A stretch of 34,234 nucleotides of DNA from Acetobacteraceae bacterium (GTDB taxonomy: Bacteria > Pseudomonadota > Alphaproteobacteria > Acetobacterales > Acetobacteraceae): positions 1 to 34,234 of the forward strand of contig JANXMB010000112.1 in NCBI GenBank assembly GCA_025354865.1, in the 5' to 3' direction. The position numbers were made by a program, and so were the translations under genes. Positions 1-9,591 of this stretch are shown piece after piece (the stretch's first letter is position 1; the number at the start of each line of letters is the position of its first letter). The notes beneath the pieces are model-generated. The model did not search any database. It saw only the letters and a list, made by a program, of their open reading frames with translations, and had not been told where the DNA came from.

Positions 1-966
1 CGCGACGTGTTCATCCTGAAGCAGATCTTCTTCCTGGCGATCGCCGGGATGATCGTGGTCGCAGTCAGCCTGCTATCGCCGAAGGGGGTGCGGCGGGTGG
101 CCCTGGCCGGCTGTGCGGTGGCGCTGCTGCTGACCGCGGCCACCCTGGTGATCGGCACCGAGATCAAGGGCGCGCGGCGCTGGATCGCGCTGCCCGGCAT
201 GACGTTGCAGCCGAGCGAATTTCTCAAGCCCTGCTTCGCCGTCGCGGCGGCGTGGCTGTTGGCGGAGGGGCGGCGGCCGGGGCATTTCCCCGGCATGCTC
301 ATCGCGCTCGCGGTATTCGCGCTGATCGCGGTGCTGCTGAAGTCGCAGCCGGACATGGGGATGCTGGCGGTGCTGACCGGGGTGTTCTTCCTCCAGTTGT
401 TCGTCTCCGGCCTCAACATCGTGCTGGTCGGCATCGGCGGCGCCGGGATCGCGGGCGCCGCGGTCGGTGCCTACGCGCTGTTCCCGCATGTCAGGGCGCG
501 GGTGGCGAAGTTTCTCGACATCGACGCCGGTGATAATTTCCAGATCAAGCGGGCGCTCGAAGCCTTCGCCAATGGCGGCGTGCTCGGCCGCGGGCCGGGC
601 GAGGGGCGGATCAAGGATACCATCCCCGACGCCCATGCCGATTTCGTCTTCGCGGTGGCGGGCGAGGAGTTCGGGCTGGTGATCTGCCTGATGATCCTCG
701 CCGTGTTCGGCTTCATCGTGCTGCGCGGCATGCAGCGGGTGCGCGGGGAGTCCGATCCCTTCGTTGTGCTGGCAGCGACCGGCCTCGCCGCCGGCTTCGG
801 CCTGCAAGCCTTCGTCAACATGGCCTCGACAGTGCGCCTGATCCCGACCAAGGGGATGACCCTGCCGTTCATCTCCTATGGCGGCTCCTCGGTGATCGCG
901 GTGGCGCTGGGCATGGGGATGCTGCTGGCGCTGACCCGGCGGCGCCATCCGGGGGAGAAGGTGTGA
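1..966 (+). CDS. ftsW: FtsW, septal peptidoglycan glycosyltransferase (5' partial)
   Basis: SEDS-family polytopic inner-membrane protein that polymerises lipid II at the division septum with its partner PBP3/FtsI. The reading frame is open to the left edge, so the N-terminus (roughly 60 residues and the first membrane segments, judged by usual family length) is missing; 321 residues are present. Visible family motifs are RRWIALPG with QPSEFLKP (about residues 59-76 of the fragment), DAHADFVFAVAGEEFGL near 210, and the C-terminal PFISYGGSSV. About eight hydrophobic segments can be seen. The stop overlaps the GTG start of murG by four bases (GTGA), so the two are probably translationally coupled. 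An internal GTG at position 7 is not a plausible true start because the protein would begin inside a membrane helix. RodA is the main alternative, but the division-gene context makes FtsW far more likely. Confidence 0.95.
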   Translation, partial: RDVFILKQIFFLAIAGMIVVAVSLLSPKGVRRVALAGCAVALLLTAATLVIGTEIKGARRWIALPGMTLQPSEFLKPCFAVAAAWLLAEGRRPGHFPGMLIALAVFALIAVLLKSQPDMGMLAVLTGVFFLQLFVSGLNIVLVGIGGAGIAGAAVGAYALFPHVRARVAKFLDIDAGDNFQIKRALEAFANGGVLGRGPGEGRIKDTIPDAHADFVFAVAGEEFGLVICLMILAVFGFIVLRGMQRVRGESDPFVVLAATGLAAGFGLQAFVNMASTVRLIPTKGMTLPFISYGGSSVIAVALGMGMLLALTRRRHPGEKV

Positions 967-2069
967 CGGCGTACCGCATCGTGATCGCCGCCGGCGGCAC
1001 CGGGGGGCATTTCTTCCCGGCCGAGGCGCTGGCCGCTGAGTTGCGCCGGCGCGGGCATTGGATCGCGCTGATGACCGACGCGCGCTCCGTCGGGTTGGTG
1101 TCGCCGGCCTTCGAGGGCTGCGAGCGCATCGTGCTGGCCGGCGCCGGGATTGCCGGGCGCGGGGTGGTGAAGGCGATACGGGCGGTGTTCGCCCTGGCGA
1201 CGGGAACCATCGCGGCGCGCCGGCGGTTGGGCGACATCGGCGCCTCCGTGGTCGCGGGCTTTGGCGGCTATCCCTCGGTGGCGCCTGTCCTCGGCGCGCG
1301 GTGGCGAGGGAAGCGGCCGCAGATTCTATTGCATGAGCAGAACGCCGTGCTTGGCCGGGCCAACCGCCTGCTTTCCCGCGTGGCGGACCTGCTGGCGCTA
1401 AGCCAGGTGGGGACGGCTTCGGTGCCTTCGGGGGTCGCAACGGAGGTGACGGGGAACCCGGTGCGCCCGGCGATCGCCGCCCTGGCCAACCAGGGCTACA
1501 CGGCACCGGACGCCGACATCGTCCTGCTCGTGCTCGGCGGCTCGCTCGGCGCGCGGGTGTTCTCCGACGTGGTCCCCGCCGCCCTCGCGCTTCTGCCCGA
1601 GGTCACGCGGCAACGGCTGCGGGTCGCCCAGCAATGCCGCGCCGAGGACATCGAGCGCGTCCGCGTCGCCTACGCCGCCGCCGGCATCGCGGCCGAACTG
1701 GCGCCCTTCTTCGCCGACGTCGCCCGGCGCCTCACGGCGGCGCATCTGGTGATTTCCCGCGCCGGCGCCTCCAGCATCGCCGAACTCGGCGTTGCCGGGC
1801 GCCCCTCGGTGCTGGTGCCGCTGCCCGACGCGATCGACGACCACCAGACGGCCAACGCCCGCGCCTTGGCCGATGCCGGTGGCGCCTGGGTGGTGAAGCA
1901 GCCCGACTTCACCGCCGATACCCTGGCCGCCCTGCTCGGCGGCCTGTTCGGCGACCCGCAAAAATTGCGCGCGGCGGCGGCGGCGGCGGCGGCCTGTGGG
2001 CGGCCCGACGCGGCCGCCACCCTCGCCGACGCCGTCGAACGCCTCGCGGCCAAGGAGCACAGCATATGA
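963..2069 (+). CDS. murG: MurG, lipid II synthase (UDP-GlcNAc transferase)
   Basis: Transfers GlcNAc from UDP-GlcNAc to undecaprenyl-PP-MurNAc-pentapeptide (lipid I) on the cytoplasmic face of the membrane. 368 residues, the normal length. The N-terminal glycine-rich loop [16 protein letters not shown] lies at residues 9-24; [23 protein letters not shown] and VTGNPVRP follow, then the C-terminal GT-B domain with [20 protein letters not shown] and DDHQTANA for nucleotide-sugar binding. The start is GTG, inside the GTGA overlap with ftsW; the stop lies in an ATGA overlap with murC. A run of eight alanines near the C-terminus (about residues 337-344) is encoded by a GCG trinucleotide repeat, and length variation there would be in frame. 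Function is secure from motifs and neighbours. Confidence 0.97.
   Translation: MTAYRIVIAAGGTGGHFFPAEALAAELRRRGHWIALMTDARSVGLVSPAFEGCERIVLAGAGIAGRGVVKAIRAVFALATGTIAARRRLGDIGASVVAGFGGYPSVAPVLGARWRGKRPQILLHEQNAVLGRANRLLSRVADLLALSQVGTASVPSGVATEVTGNPVRPAIAALANQGYTAPDADIVLLVLGGSLGARVFSDVVPAALALLPEVTRQRLRVAQQCRAEDIERVRVAYAAAGIAAELAPFFADVARRLTAAHLVISRAGASSIAELGVAGRPSVLVPLPDAIDDHQTANARALADAGGAWVVKQPDFTADTLAALLGGLFGDPQKLRAAAAAAAACGRPDAAATLADAVERLAAKEHSI
1971..1994 (+). repeat. GCG trinucleotide microsatellite inside murG
   Basis: Seven consecutive GCG codons followed by GCC encode eight alanines in the C-terminal domain of MurG. The tract is in frame, so replication slippage would add or remove alanines without breaking the gene. 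Confidence 0.9.
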
Positions 2070-3505
2070 GGGCCCTGCCGCTCTCCATCGGAACCATCCA
2101 TTTCGTCGGCATCGGCGGCATCGGCATGTCGGGCATCGCCGAGGTGCTGCATAATCTCGGCTACTCCGTTCAGGGCAGCGACATCGCCGACAGCGCCAAC
2201 GTCAAGCGCCTGCGCGAGGCCGGCATTCCGGTCGCCATCGGCCATGCGCCGGAGAACATCACCAACGCCCAGGTGGTCGTGGTCTCGACCGCGGTGAAGC
2301 CCGACAACCCCGAGGTCCGCGCCGCCCGCGCCCGCTTCATGCCGGTGGTGCGCCGCGCCGAGATGCTGGCCGAACTGATGCGCCTGCGCTGGGCGATCGC
2401 GGTCGGCGGCACCCACGGCAAAACCACCACCACCTCCCTCGTCGCCGCCGTGCTGGAAACCGCCCACATGGACCCGACCGTCATCAACGGCGGCATCATC
2501 AACGCCTACGGCACCAACACCCGGCTCGGCGCCGGGGATTGGATGGTGGTCGAGGCCGACGAAAGCGACGGCTCGTTCCTCCGCCTCCCCGCCACCATCG
2601 CGGTCGTGACCAACATGGACCCGGAGCATCTCGATCACTGGGGCACCGGGGAGGCGATGGTGCAGGGCTACCACCAATTCGTGCAGAACATCCCGTTCTA
2701 CGGGTTCGCCGTGCTGTGCATCGATCACCCGGCGGTGCAGCAGATGATCCCGCGCTTGTCGGATCATCGGATCGTGACCTACGGCTTCTCCCCGCAGGCG
2801 GATATCCGCGCCGAACACGTGATCCCCGACAAGCTGGGGTCGAGCTTCCATGTCGTCGTCACCGATCGCCATCGCGGCCGGGACCGCCGCCTGGGGCCGT
2901 TCCGGCTGCCGATGCTGGGCGCACACAATGTGCTGAACGCACTCGCGGCGATCGCCATCGGTGTCGAGATGGAGCTGGACAACGACACCCTGCGCACCGC
3001 CTTCCTGGGGTTCAAAGGGGTGAAGCGGCGGTTCACCAAAACCGGGGAAGCTGGCGGGATCACCATCATCGACGATTACGGCCACCACCCGGTTGAGATC
3101 GCAGCGGTGTTGAAAGCGGCAAGGCAGGCCGGCGCGGGCGACGTGATCGCGGTGGTGCAGCCGCACCGCTATAGCCGCCTGGAATCGCTGTTCGCCGAGT
3201 TCTGCACCTGCATGAACGACGCCGGCACGGTGATCGTGGCCGATGTCTACGCGGCCGGCGAAACCCCGTTGCCAGGCATCAACCGCGACGCCTTGGTCGA
3301 AGGCTTGCGCGCCCGTGGCCACCGCCGCGTCGTTGCCCTGCCCAACCCCGGCATGCTGGCGGAAATGGTGCATGCCATCGCCAAGCCGGGCGATTTCGTG
3401 GTGTGCCTCGGCGCCGGTAACATCACCCAATGGGCGGCCACGCTGCCGCAGGAACTCGCCGCGCTGCAAGCCATCAGCGCGCGCAGGCCGGGGACCGGGG
3501 GATGA
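2066..3505 (+). CDS. murC: MurC, UDP-N-acetylmuramate--L-alanine ligase
   Basis: Cytoplasmic ATP-dependent Mur ligase that adds L-Ala to UDP-MurNAc, the first amino acid of the peptidoglycan stem. 479 residues from the ATG at 2066. The N-terminal Rossmann motif is [15 protein letters not shown] (about residues 12-26); the ATP loop [10 protein letters not shown] is near residue 115; [24 protein letters not shown] and the C-terminal [10 protein letters not shown] and QPHRYSRL are typical of MurC. The reading frame is open well upstream of this ATG, but the ATGA overlap with the murG stop and the exact family N-terminus fix the start here. The 3' end overlaps murB by four bases. Confidence 0.97.
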   Translation: MRALPLSIGTIHFVGIGGIGMSGIAEVLHNLGYSVQGSDIADSANVKRLREAGIPVAIGHAPENITNAQVVVVSTAVKPDNPEVRAARARFMPVVRRAEMLAELMRLRWAIAVGGTHGKTTTTSLVAAVLETAHMDPTVINGGIINAYGTNTRLGAGDWMVVEADESDGSFLRLPATIAVVTNMDPEHLDHWGTGEAMVQGYHQFVQNIPFYGFAVLCIDHPAVQQMIPRLSDHRIVTYGFSPQADIRAEHVIPDKLGSSFHVVVTDRHRGRDRRLGPFRLPMLGAHNVLNALAAIAIGVEMELDNDTLRTAFLGFKGVKRRFTKTGEAGGITIIDDYGHHPVEIAAVLKAARQAGAGDVIAVVQPHRYSRLESLFAEFCTCMNDAGTVIVADVYAAGETPLPGINRDALVEGLRARGHRRVVALPNPGMLAEMVHAIAKPGDFVVCLGAGNITQWAATLPQELAALQAISARRPGTGG

Positions 3506-4491
3506 TCGCAACCGCCGTCCATCCGCTCGCCCCATTGCTGCCGAAATTGCGCGGTCGCGTGCAATTCGACGCGCCGTTGGCGCCGAGCACATGGTTCCGC
3601 GCGGGCGGGCGGGCGGAGGCTTTGGTGCGGCCGGCGGATGCGGCGGATCTGGCGCAGTTCCTGCGCGACCTGCCGCACACGGTGCCGGTGCACACGATCG
3701 GCGCCTGTTCCAACCTCGTGATCCGCGACGGCGGGCTGCCGGGGGTGACGATCCGGCTGGCGCGCGGGTTCTCGGCGATCGAAACCCATGCCGACGGCGT
3801 GACCGCCGGTGCGGCCGCGCTGGACGTGACGATCGCGGAAACGGCGGCCGAGGCGGAACTCGCCGGGTTGGAGTTTCTGTGCGGCATTCCCGGCTCCCTC
3901 GGCGGTGCGGTGGCGATGAATGCCGGCGCGTACGGCGGCGAAATCGCGCAGGTGCTGGCCTGGGCCGATATCGTGACCCGCAGTGGGGAGCAGCGGCGCC
4001 TGTCGGCGGCCGATCTGTCGATGACCTATCGCCACGCCAGCCTTCCGGTCGGGGCGGTGGTGGTGCGGGCGCAATTGATCGCTCGATCCGGCTCCCCGGC
4101 CACTATCGCGGTGCGGATGGCGGAAATCCGTGGGGATCGGGAACGCTCCCAACCGGTGCGGGCGCGCACGGGGGGTTCGACCTTCCGCAATCCGCAGCCG
4201 CATTTTTCCACCCACAAAGCGTGGGAACTGATCGACGCCGCCGGCTGCCGCGGGCTGACCCTGGGCGGCGCGCAGATTTCCATCAAACACTGCAATTTCA
4301 TGATCAACACCGGCAACGCCACCGCCGCCGACCTGGAAAACCTGGGCGAGGAAGTCCGCCGCCGGGTGCTGGCCGCGACCGGCGTGCGCCTGGAGTGGGA
4401 AATCCGCCGGATCGGCGTACCGCCGAACAAAATCGGCGGGCCGCCGGACAAAATCGGTGCGCCGCTCGATCAATCGGAGACCGTGCAATGA
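3502..4491 (+). CDS. murB: MurB, UDP-N-acetylenolpyruvoylglucosamine reductase
   Basis: FAD enzyme that reduces UDP-GlcNAc-enolpyruvate to UDP-MurNAc with NADPH. 329 residues, starting at the ATG in the ATGA overlap with murC. Family landmarks are [11 protein letters not shown] (30-40), the flavin-binding stretch at 66-78, [28 protein letters not shown], the catalytic serine in GGSTFRNP, and the terminal LEWEIRRIG with its conserved glutamate. Two oddities: the usual G-x-G-S-N flavin loop reads G67-A-C69-S-N, with cysteine for the second glycine; and a 24-residue tail after RIG contains a tandem duplication, PPNKIGG then PPDKIGA. The rest is intact, so the enzyme is probably active. The stop overlaps the ddl start by four bases. 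Confidence 0.96.
   Translation: MIATAVHPLAPLLPKLRGRVQFDAPLAPSTWFRAGGRAEALVRPADAADLAQFLRDLPHTVPVHTIGACSNLVIRDGGLPGVTIRLARGFSAIETHADGVTAGAAALDVTIAETAAEAELAGLEFLCGIPGSLGGAVAMNAGAYGGEIAQVLAWADIVTRSGEQRRLSAADLSMTYRHASLPVGAVVVRAQLIARSGSPATIAVRMAEIRGDRERSQPVRARTGGSTFRNPQPHFSTHKAWELIDAAGCRGLTLGGAQISIKHCNFMINTGNATAADLENLGEEVRRRVLAATGVRLEWEIRRIGVPPNKIGGPPDKIGAPLDQSETVQ
4420..4461 (+). repeat. Tandem 21-bp duplication in the murB tail
   Basis: Two adjacent 21-base units (4420-4440 and 4441-4461) match at 18 of 21 positions and encode PPNKIGG and PPDKIGA. They lie beyond the conserved end of MurB, just before the ddl start. The following 18 bases encode PLDQSE and may be a decayed third copy. Confidence 0.85.
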
Positions 4492-5408
4492 CCCGGGTCG
4501 CGGTGCTGTACGGCGGTATTTCCAGCGAGCGGGAGGTCAGCCTCAACAGCGGGCGGATGGTGATCGCCGCCCTGCGGGAGGCCGGGTTCGAGGTCGTGCC
4601 GATCGAGGTCGGCGACGATCTGGGCGCGACGATCGCGGCCCTGACGCCCCGGCCCGACGCGGTGTTCAACGCGCTGCACGGCCGCTTCGGGGAAGACGGG
4701 GCGATTCAGGGGGTGTTGGATCTCCTGGGCATTCCCTACACCCATTCGGGCGTGCGGGCTTCGGCGGTGGCGATGGACAAGGCCGTGGCCAAGGCGCTGT
4801 TCGCCGCTGCCGGCCTGCCGATCGCCGCCGGGCGCACGGTGGATATCGACGCTTTGGCCGCCGCCGATCCGATCCCGCTGCCCTATGTCGTGAAGCCGGT
4901 GAACGAGGGGTCCTCGGTCGGGGTCGAAATCGTCCGCGCCGGCGACAACCGCCGGGCCGAGGTCGCGCAAGGCTGGAAATTCGGCCGCGAGGCGCTGGTC
5001 GAAGAATACATCCCCGGCCGCGAACTGACCGTCGCCGTGATGGGCGATCGGGCGCTGGCGGTGACCGAAATCCTGGCCGATGCCGGGGTATTTTACGACT
5101 ACGAATCGAAATACGCGAACGGCGGGTCCCGCCATATCGTGCCGGCGCAGGTGCATCCGGCGATCTATGCGCAAGCGCTGGAAGTCGCGGTGGCGGCGCA
5201 TCGGGCGCTGGGGTGCCGGGGCGCGACCCGCTGCGATTTCCGCTACGACGATACCGCCGGGGAGCCAGGGCGGCTGGTGCTGCTGGAAATCAATACGCAA
5301 CCGGGCCTGACCCCGACGTCCCTGCTGCCGGAACAGGCCGCCCATCTGGGCATCGATTTCCCCGCGCTATGCGCCTGGATGGTGGAGAACGCGGCATGCC
5401 GGGTTTGA
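4488..5408 (+). CDS. ddl: D-alanine--D-alanine ligase
   Basis: ATP-grasp ligase that makes D-Ala-D-Ala for the peptidoglycan stem peptide; cytoplasmic. 306 residues from the ATG at 4488, which sits in an ATGA overlap with murB. Signature stretches are VLYGGISSEREVSLNSG (residues about 5-21), NALHGRFGEDGAIQG, the omega-loop region THSGVRASAVAMDK, the ATP-grasp VVKPVNEGSSVGV, and the metal-binding EINTQPGLTPTSLLPEQ near the C-terminus. Position between murB and ftsQ is the usual one for ddlB in proteobacterial dcw clusters. A 76-base spacer without an obvious hairpin separates it from ftsQ. Confidence 0.97.
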   Translation: MTRVAVLYGGISSEREVSLNSGRMVIAALREAGFEVVPIEVGDDLGATIAALTPRPDAVFNALHGRFGEDGAIQGVLDLLGIPYTHSGVRASAVAMDKAVAKALFAAAGLPIAAGRTVDIDALAAADPIPLPYVVKPVNEGSSVGVEIVRAGDNRRAEVAQGWKFGREALVEEYIPGRELTVAVMGDRALAVTEILADAGVFYDYESKYANGGSRHIVPAQVHPAIYAQALEVAVAAHRALGCRGATRCDFRYDDTAGEPGRLVLLEINTQPGLTPTSLLPEQAAHLGIDFPALCAWMVENAACRV

Positions 5409-5484
5409 CCGCCTTCGCCATCGCTGCGGCGCCGGCACCGCGACCTGCGGTTGCCCGTGGCCAATATCCGATCGGAACACGAGC

Positions 5485-6417
5485 ATGAGCCGAGCCCCCG
5501 TGTCTCGCAGCACGACGCCGAGCACTTCGATTCGGGATCGGATTACCCGGCGTACCCTGCTGCTGCGGCGGTTGCGCAAATGCGCCAAGCCGGCGGCGTG
5601 GTCGGCATTCGTGCTGTTCGTCGCCGTCATGGGCCTATTCGCGGTGCGCAGCGTCGCCCCCGGCAGCACCATCGCCAGTCTGCGCGAACGGCTGGGCGGA
5701 TCGACGGGGTTCGCCGGGCTGCGGGTCGCGCATGTCGTAATCCAGGGCCGCGCGAACACCCCCGAATCGCTGCTCCAAGCCGCCATCGGTGTTGCCGAAG
5801 GCGACCCCATCCTCGGCTTCTCGGTGGAGGCGGCCCGAGCACGGATCGAAACCCTGACCTGGGTGGAACAGGCGACGGTGGAACGCCGCCTGCCCGATAC
5901 CGTCGTCGTCGCACTGAAAGAACGCCGCCCCTTCGCGATCTGGCAGAACCCGAAGGGGTACGTCCTGATCGATCGGGCAGGTCAGATCGTCGCCAATCAG
6001 GACGTGGCGCTGTTCAAGGACAAGTTGCCGATGGTGGTCGGCGCCGGCGCGCCCGTCGCCGCCAACGCCATGCTGTCGCTGCTGGAGAAATACCCGGCGC
6101 TCTCGGCTCGGGTGCTGGCGACCGTGCGGGTTTCCGAACGGCGGTGGAATCTGCGCCTGAAGAACGGCATCGACGTGATGCTGCCGGAAGGGCACGAGCC
6201 CGAGGCGCTGGAGCGGCTGATGCTGCTGCAACAGGATCACGCGCTGATGGATCGCCCGCTGCTGACGATCGACCTGCGCCTGCCGGATCGTCTGGCGACG
6301 CGCCCGCGCCCGGATAACGGCGCGGCGCAAACCGGCACTGCGGCTTCCACCGGTCTGCCGCCGCCGCCGCCGGCCCCGCCTGCGACTGTCCCCGCCATTG
6401 CGAAACGCCCGACATGA
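5485..6417 (+). CDS. ftsQ: FtsQ, divisome bitopic membrane protein
   Basis: Single-pass inner-membrane protein that links FtsB/FtsL and later divisome proteins. 310 residues. A basic cytoplasmic tail (1-36, many Arg/Lys) precedes one hydrophobic segment at about 38-55. The POTRA domain spans about 81-149, beginning VAHVVIQGRANTPESLL and ending ERRLPDTVVVALKERRP, and the FtsQ beta-domain follows to about 270. The last 35 residues are proline/alanine rich and probably disordered. The ATG at 5485 is preceded by a weak GGA eight bases upstream, and no earlier in-frame start fits. The gene ends just before ftsA, whose ribosome binding site overlaps the ftsQ stop region. Confidence 0.93.
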   Translation: MSRAPVSRSTTPSTSIRDRITRRTLLLRRLRKCAKPAAWSAFVLFVAVMGLFAVRSVAPGSTIASLRERLGGSTGFAGLRVAHVVIQGRANTPESLLQAAIGVAEGDPILGFSVEAARARIETLTWVEQATVERRLPDTVVVALKERRPFAIWQNPKGYVLIDRAGQIVANQDVALFKDKLPMVVGAGAPVAANAMLSLLEKYPALSARVLATVRVSERRWNLRLKNGIDVMLPEGHEPEALERLMLLQQDHALMDRPLLTIDLRLPDRLATRPRPDNGAAQTGTAASTGLPPPPPAPPATVPAIAKRPT

Positions 6418-6430
6418 GGAGTGCCGTTCG

Positions 6431-7738
6431 TTGAACGAAATGACTCGTCGCCCATCGGCTAGCCCGCCGCCGTCGCTGCCGGAAGAACCGGAGCGCCAGC
6501 GGCGCCACCACCGCACCGGCCAGTTCGGCGTGCTGGACATCGGCTCCACCAAGATCGCCTGCCTGATCGGGCGGACCGAATCGGACGGCACGCTGCGGGT
6601 GCTGGGCTTCGGTTGGCACAAGGCGGACGGCGTGGCCGGGGGCAACATCGTCGATATGGCGAAAGCCGTCGCTGCCATCCGCACCTGCGTCGGTCAAGCC
6701 GAGGACCTGGCCGGTATCAGCCTGCGCTCGGTTACCGTAAATCTGAGCTGCGGGCAGCCGGAATCGCGGCTGTACAACTGGCAGTGGCCGGTTGGCGGGC
6801 GACAGGTGGAAGATCGCGACATCCGCGACATCATCGCCGACGCTCGGCTTCGCACCGGGGCCGACAAGCGCATTGCCATCCACACGATGCCGCAACAATT
6901 CTCGGTCGATGCGACCGACCGGGTGGAGGATCCGCGCGGCCTGTTCTGCACGACGTTGAATGCCTGCCTGCACATCGTGGATGCCGAGGCCACCGCCGTA
7001 CGCTCGCTGAGAACCTGCATCGCGCAATGCGATCTGGAGATCGATCAACTGGTCTCCGCGCCGATGGCGGCGGGTCTGGCGACGCTGGTCGACGACGAGC
7101 GCAAACTCGGCACCACGGTCATCGACATGGGCGGCGGCACCACGGGGCTGGCGGTGTTCGCGGACGGGCAGTTGCTGCACACCGCGCAACTGCCGATCGG
7201 CGGTCGTGACGTTACCAAAGATATCGCTGCCGGGCTTTCCACCACGCTGAACCATGCCGAACGGTTGAAGACCCTGTATGGCAACATCCAAACCAGCCCG
7301 GACGACGAGCGGGAAATGCTGATGGTGCCGATCGTGGGGGAGGAAGAACACCAACTGTCCCGCGTGCCGCGCAGCCAGGTGGTGAACATCATCCGCCCGC
7401 GGATCGAGGAAACCTTCGAATTCGTCAAAGACCGGCTCGAAAGTGCGGGCATGTCGCGGGCGGCCGGCAACCGTGTGGTGCTGACCGGGGGGGCCTGCCA
7501 GCTTGCCGGGGTGCGCGACCTCGCCGCCCGGATGTTGGGACGTCAGGTGCGGTTGGGGCGGCCGATGCAATTGCGCGGCCTACCGGAAATGGCCTCCGGC
7601 CCGGCCTTCGCCACCGCCAGCGGGCTGCTGTCCTGGGCAGCCGGCGCCGGTCGCGGATTTCAGGATCTGGACCTGGAGGAGGAGCGGCCAGCCGGCTTGC
7701 TCCGCCGAATCGTCGATTTTCTGAGGGATCGCATATGA
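6431..7738 (+). CDS. ftsA: FtsA, actin-like cell division protein
   Basis: Actin-fold ATPase that tethers FtsZ filaments to the membrane and recruits later divisome proteins. 435 residues from a TTG at 6431, chosen because AGGAG (6417-6421) lies nine bases upstream. An ATG at 6440 is three codons further in and is the alternative; an upstream TTG at 6398 would overlap ftsQ. ATPase motifs are [17 protein letters not shown] (32-48), [14 protein letters not shown] (about 230) and [13 protein letters not shown] (about 355). The N-terminus before the first motif is a Pro/Arg-rich extension of about 30 residues. The C-terminal 20 residues ([14 protein letters not shown]) form an amphipathic helix of the usual membrane-targeting type. 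Confidence 0.95.
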   Translation: MNEMTRRPSASPPPSLPEEPERQRRHHRTGQFGVLDIGSTKIACLIGRTESDGTLRVLGFGWHKADGVAGGNIVDMAKAVAAIRTCVGQAEDLAGISLRSVTVNLSCGQPESRLYNWQWPVGGRQVEDRDIRDIIADARLRTGADKRIAIHTMPQQFSVDATDRVEDPRGLFCTTLNACLHIVDAEATAVRSLRTCIAQCDLEIDQLVSAPMAAGLATLVDDERKLGTTVIDMGGGTTGLAVFADGQLLHTAQLPIGGRDVTKDIAAGLSTTLNHAERLKTLYGNIQTSPDDEREMLMVPIVGEEEHQLSRVPRSQVVNIIRPRIEETFEFVKDRLESAGMSRAAGNRVVLTGGACQLAGVRDLAARMLGRQVRLGRPMQLRGLPEMASGPAFATASGLLSWAAGAGRGFQDLDLEEERPAGLLRRIVDFLRDRI

Positions 7739-7741
7739 AAA

Positions 7742-7779
7742 CCCGATTCGCGCCTGCATGGGCACTCTGGCGAATCGGG
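7742..7779 (+). promoter_or_regulatory. Inverted repeat in the ftsA-ftsZ spacer
   Basis: A perfect 10-base inverted repeat (7742-7751 CCCGATTCGC; 7770-7779 GCGAATCGGG) with an 18-base loop begins three bases after the ftsA stop. No T-run follows, so it does not look like an ordinary intrinsic terminator. It could be an attenuator, an mRNA-processing or stability element, or an operator ahead of ftsZ. The pairing is seen directly; the role is inferred. Confidence 0.55.
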
Positions 7780-7812
7780 CAGCGTGTCGTAACCAGTACA
7801 ACCGATATTCAT

Positions 7813-7841
7813 CCCGTCGTTACGGGGGGAGCAAACCAATG
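7813..7841 (+). promoter_or_regulatory. ftsZ ribosome binding site in a small hairpin
   Basis: CCCGT (7813-7817) can pair with ACGGG (7822-7826) across a four-base loop. The right arm runs into the purine-rich Shine-Dalgarno GGGGGGAG (7824-7831), seven bases before the ftsZ ATG at 7839. This could reduce initiation unless the hairpin is opened. The stem is only five pairs, so the effect is uncertain. Confidence 0.5.
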
Positions 7842-9461
7842 ACCCTGAACCTGATCGTCCCGCAGCTAGCGCATACCGATTTTACCCCTCGGATCACCGT
7901 GATCGGGGTTGGCGGCGGCGGCACCAATGCGGTCGACAACATGATCGCCGCCAATCTGAAAGGCGTCGACTTCGTCGTGGCGAATACCGATGCTCAGCAA
8001 CTGGTGCATAGCCGCGCCGATCGCCGCATCCAGCTCGGCCCGCATCTGACCCAAGGCCTTGGCGCCGGGGCCAAGCCGGAAATCGGCAAAGCGGCGGCGG
8101 AAGAAGCAGCCGACGAGTTGTTACGTCACCTCGACGGCGCGCACATGGTATTCATCACCGCCGGCATGGGCGGCGGCACCGGCACCGGTGCGGCCCCGGT
8201 GATCGCCCGCATGGCGCGCGAACGCGGCATCCTGACCGTCGGCGTCGTCACCAAGCCATTCAGCTTCGAAGGCAAACGCCGCGCTCGGGCAGCGGACGAG
8301 GGGATCGACGAGCTGCAACAATACGTCGATACACTCATCGTCATTCCGAATCAAAACCTATTCCGCATGGCAAACGAACGCACCACCTGGAAGGATGCGT
8401 TCAAGATGGCCGATCAGGTCCTGTTCATGGGCGTGCGCAGCGTCACCGATCTGATGATGGTGCACGGTCTGATCAACCTCGATTTCGCCGACGTCAAAGC
8501 GGTGATGGCCGAGATGGGCAAGGCCATGATGGGCACCGGAGAGGCCGACGGCGACAACCGCGCCATCCGCGCGGCCGAATCGGCCATCAACAACCCGCTG
8601 CTGGAAGACACCAGCATGGGCGGCGCCAAGGGCTTGCTGATCAATATCACCGGCGGCGAGGATTTGACGCTGTTCGAAGTCGATCAGGCCGTGACCCGCA
8701 TCCGCGAGGAGGTCGACGAAGACGCGAACATCATCTTCGGGGCCGCCTTCGACGAAACCTTGAACGGGCAGATCCGGGTGTCGGTCGTCGCGACCGGCAT
8801 CGACTCCCCGCATAATGCCGCGAACAAGGCCCCGCGTCTGGTAGCCGTGGGCGGCGCCACGCCGGAACCGCACCCGATCCCCACCAGCGGCACTGCGGCT
8901 GTTGGCAACCAGTCGGTGCCCGCGCACGGCCCGGTGCAGCAGTTGCGCTCGATCTCCACCCTGCGCGAGGTTCCGGATATAGGCTCGCCGCAACCGGTCT
9001 ACGCCCGTGCGGATCCAGCCCACCCCCCCATCGTGCCGCGGGCACAGGTTGCCCAACCCGCGCTGCGCCCGGCCACGCCGCCGCCGATGCCGCCGCAAGC
9101 GCAGTGGCAAGGGCCGGCTTCGGGGCAACCCCAACAACACTCCGACGCCACGATCCGACAGGCTCAGCGGCCCACTTTGTTCGCCGAGCCCGGACGACCG
9201 CAGCCGGCTGCCCCGGTGGTAATGCCCGCCCCCCCGCCGGTTGCTGCGCAGACGCCGCCACCCCGGGGACCGAGCATCTTCATGCGTGCGACGGGGATGT
9301 TTCGGTGGCGGGGGGCGGCCAGTCAGGCGGCGCCTCGGCCGACGATGGTGCAGCATACCGAGAGCCGCATTGCCCCGGTCGCGACGTACGAAAACCACGA
9401 ACACGAGGCCGAGGGGCAGGACATCAACGCTGTGCCGAATTTCCTGCTGCGCCAGCAATAA
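7839..9461 (+). CDS. ftsZ: FtsZ, tubulin-like cell division GTPase
   Basis: Forms the cytoplasmic Z-ring scaffold for septation. 540 residues from the ATG at 7839, chosen for its strong GGGGGGAG site and because [18 protein letters not shown] then sits at the normal position (19-36). The tubulin signature GGGTGTG is at 111-117, and PFSFEGKRR and NQNLFR follow. The GTPase core ends at about residue 330. A long Pro/Gln/Ala-rich linker (about 330-525) follows, as is common in alphaproteobacteria. The last residues, [13 protein letters not shown], stand in for the conserved C-terminal peptide that binds FtsA, with an altered spacing compared with the familiar DIPAFLR form. Length above 500 residues is due to the linker. 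Confidence 0.97.
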   Translation: MTLNLIVPQLAHTDFTPRITVIGVGGGGTNAVDNMIAANLKGVDFVVANTDAQQLVHSRADRRIQLGPHLTQGLGAGAKPEIGKAAAEEAADELLRHLDGAHMVFITAGMGGGTGTGAAPVIARMARERGILTVGVVTKPFSFEGKRRARAADEGIDELQQYVDTLIVIPNQNLFRMANERTTWKDAFKMADQVLFMGVRSVTDLMMVHGLINLDFADVKAVMAEMGKAMMGTGEADGDNRAIRAAESAINNPLLEDTSMGGAKGLLINITGGEDLTLFEVDQAVTRIREEVDEDANIIFGAAFDETLNGQIRVSVVATGIDSPHNAANKAPRLVAVGGATPEPHPIPTSGTAAVGNQSVPAHGPVQQLRSISTLREVPDIGSPQPVYARADPAHPPIVPRAQVAQPALRPATPPPMPPQAQWQGPASGQPQQHSDATIRQAQRPTLFAEPGRPQPAAPVVMPAPPPVAAQTPPPRGPSIFMRATGMFRWRGAASQAAPRPTMVQHTESRIAPVATYENHEHEAEGQDINAVPNFLLRQQ

Positions 9462-9591
9462 GCCGTCGGAGGTTGTTGCCGCGCTGCGTCAAATCGTGAC
9501 AAAACAATGCATTGAACCGAAACACTCGGCAATAATGATTGACTCGCGATACAGCGCCGAGGGCCGTAAGTAAGGATCGAAGGGCGGAACA
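9462..9591 (+). promoter_or_regulatory. ftsZ-lpxC spacer, possible lpxC promoter
   Basis: A 130-base gap, one of the largest in the window and richer in A/T than its flanks between about 9497 and 9545. TTGAAC (9512-9517) and TAATGA (9533-9538) resemble -35 and -10 boxes, but the spacing is only 15, so this is weak. A GGGCGGA site just before 9592 serves lpxC. No coding frame or clear terminator hairpin was seen. Confidence 0.3.

Noticed and set aside
73-1506. 477-codon minus-strand frame opposite ftsW and murG
   Set aside because: Low-complexity antisense product; both sense genes are certain.
1670-3592. 640-codon open frame on the minus strand opposite murG/murC
   Set aside because: It is antisense to two well-supported genes, is His/Arg/Gly rich with no recognisable domain, and is explained by high GC at third codon positions.
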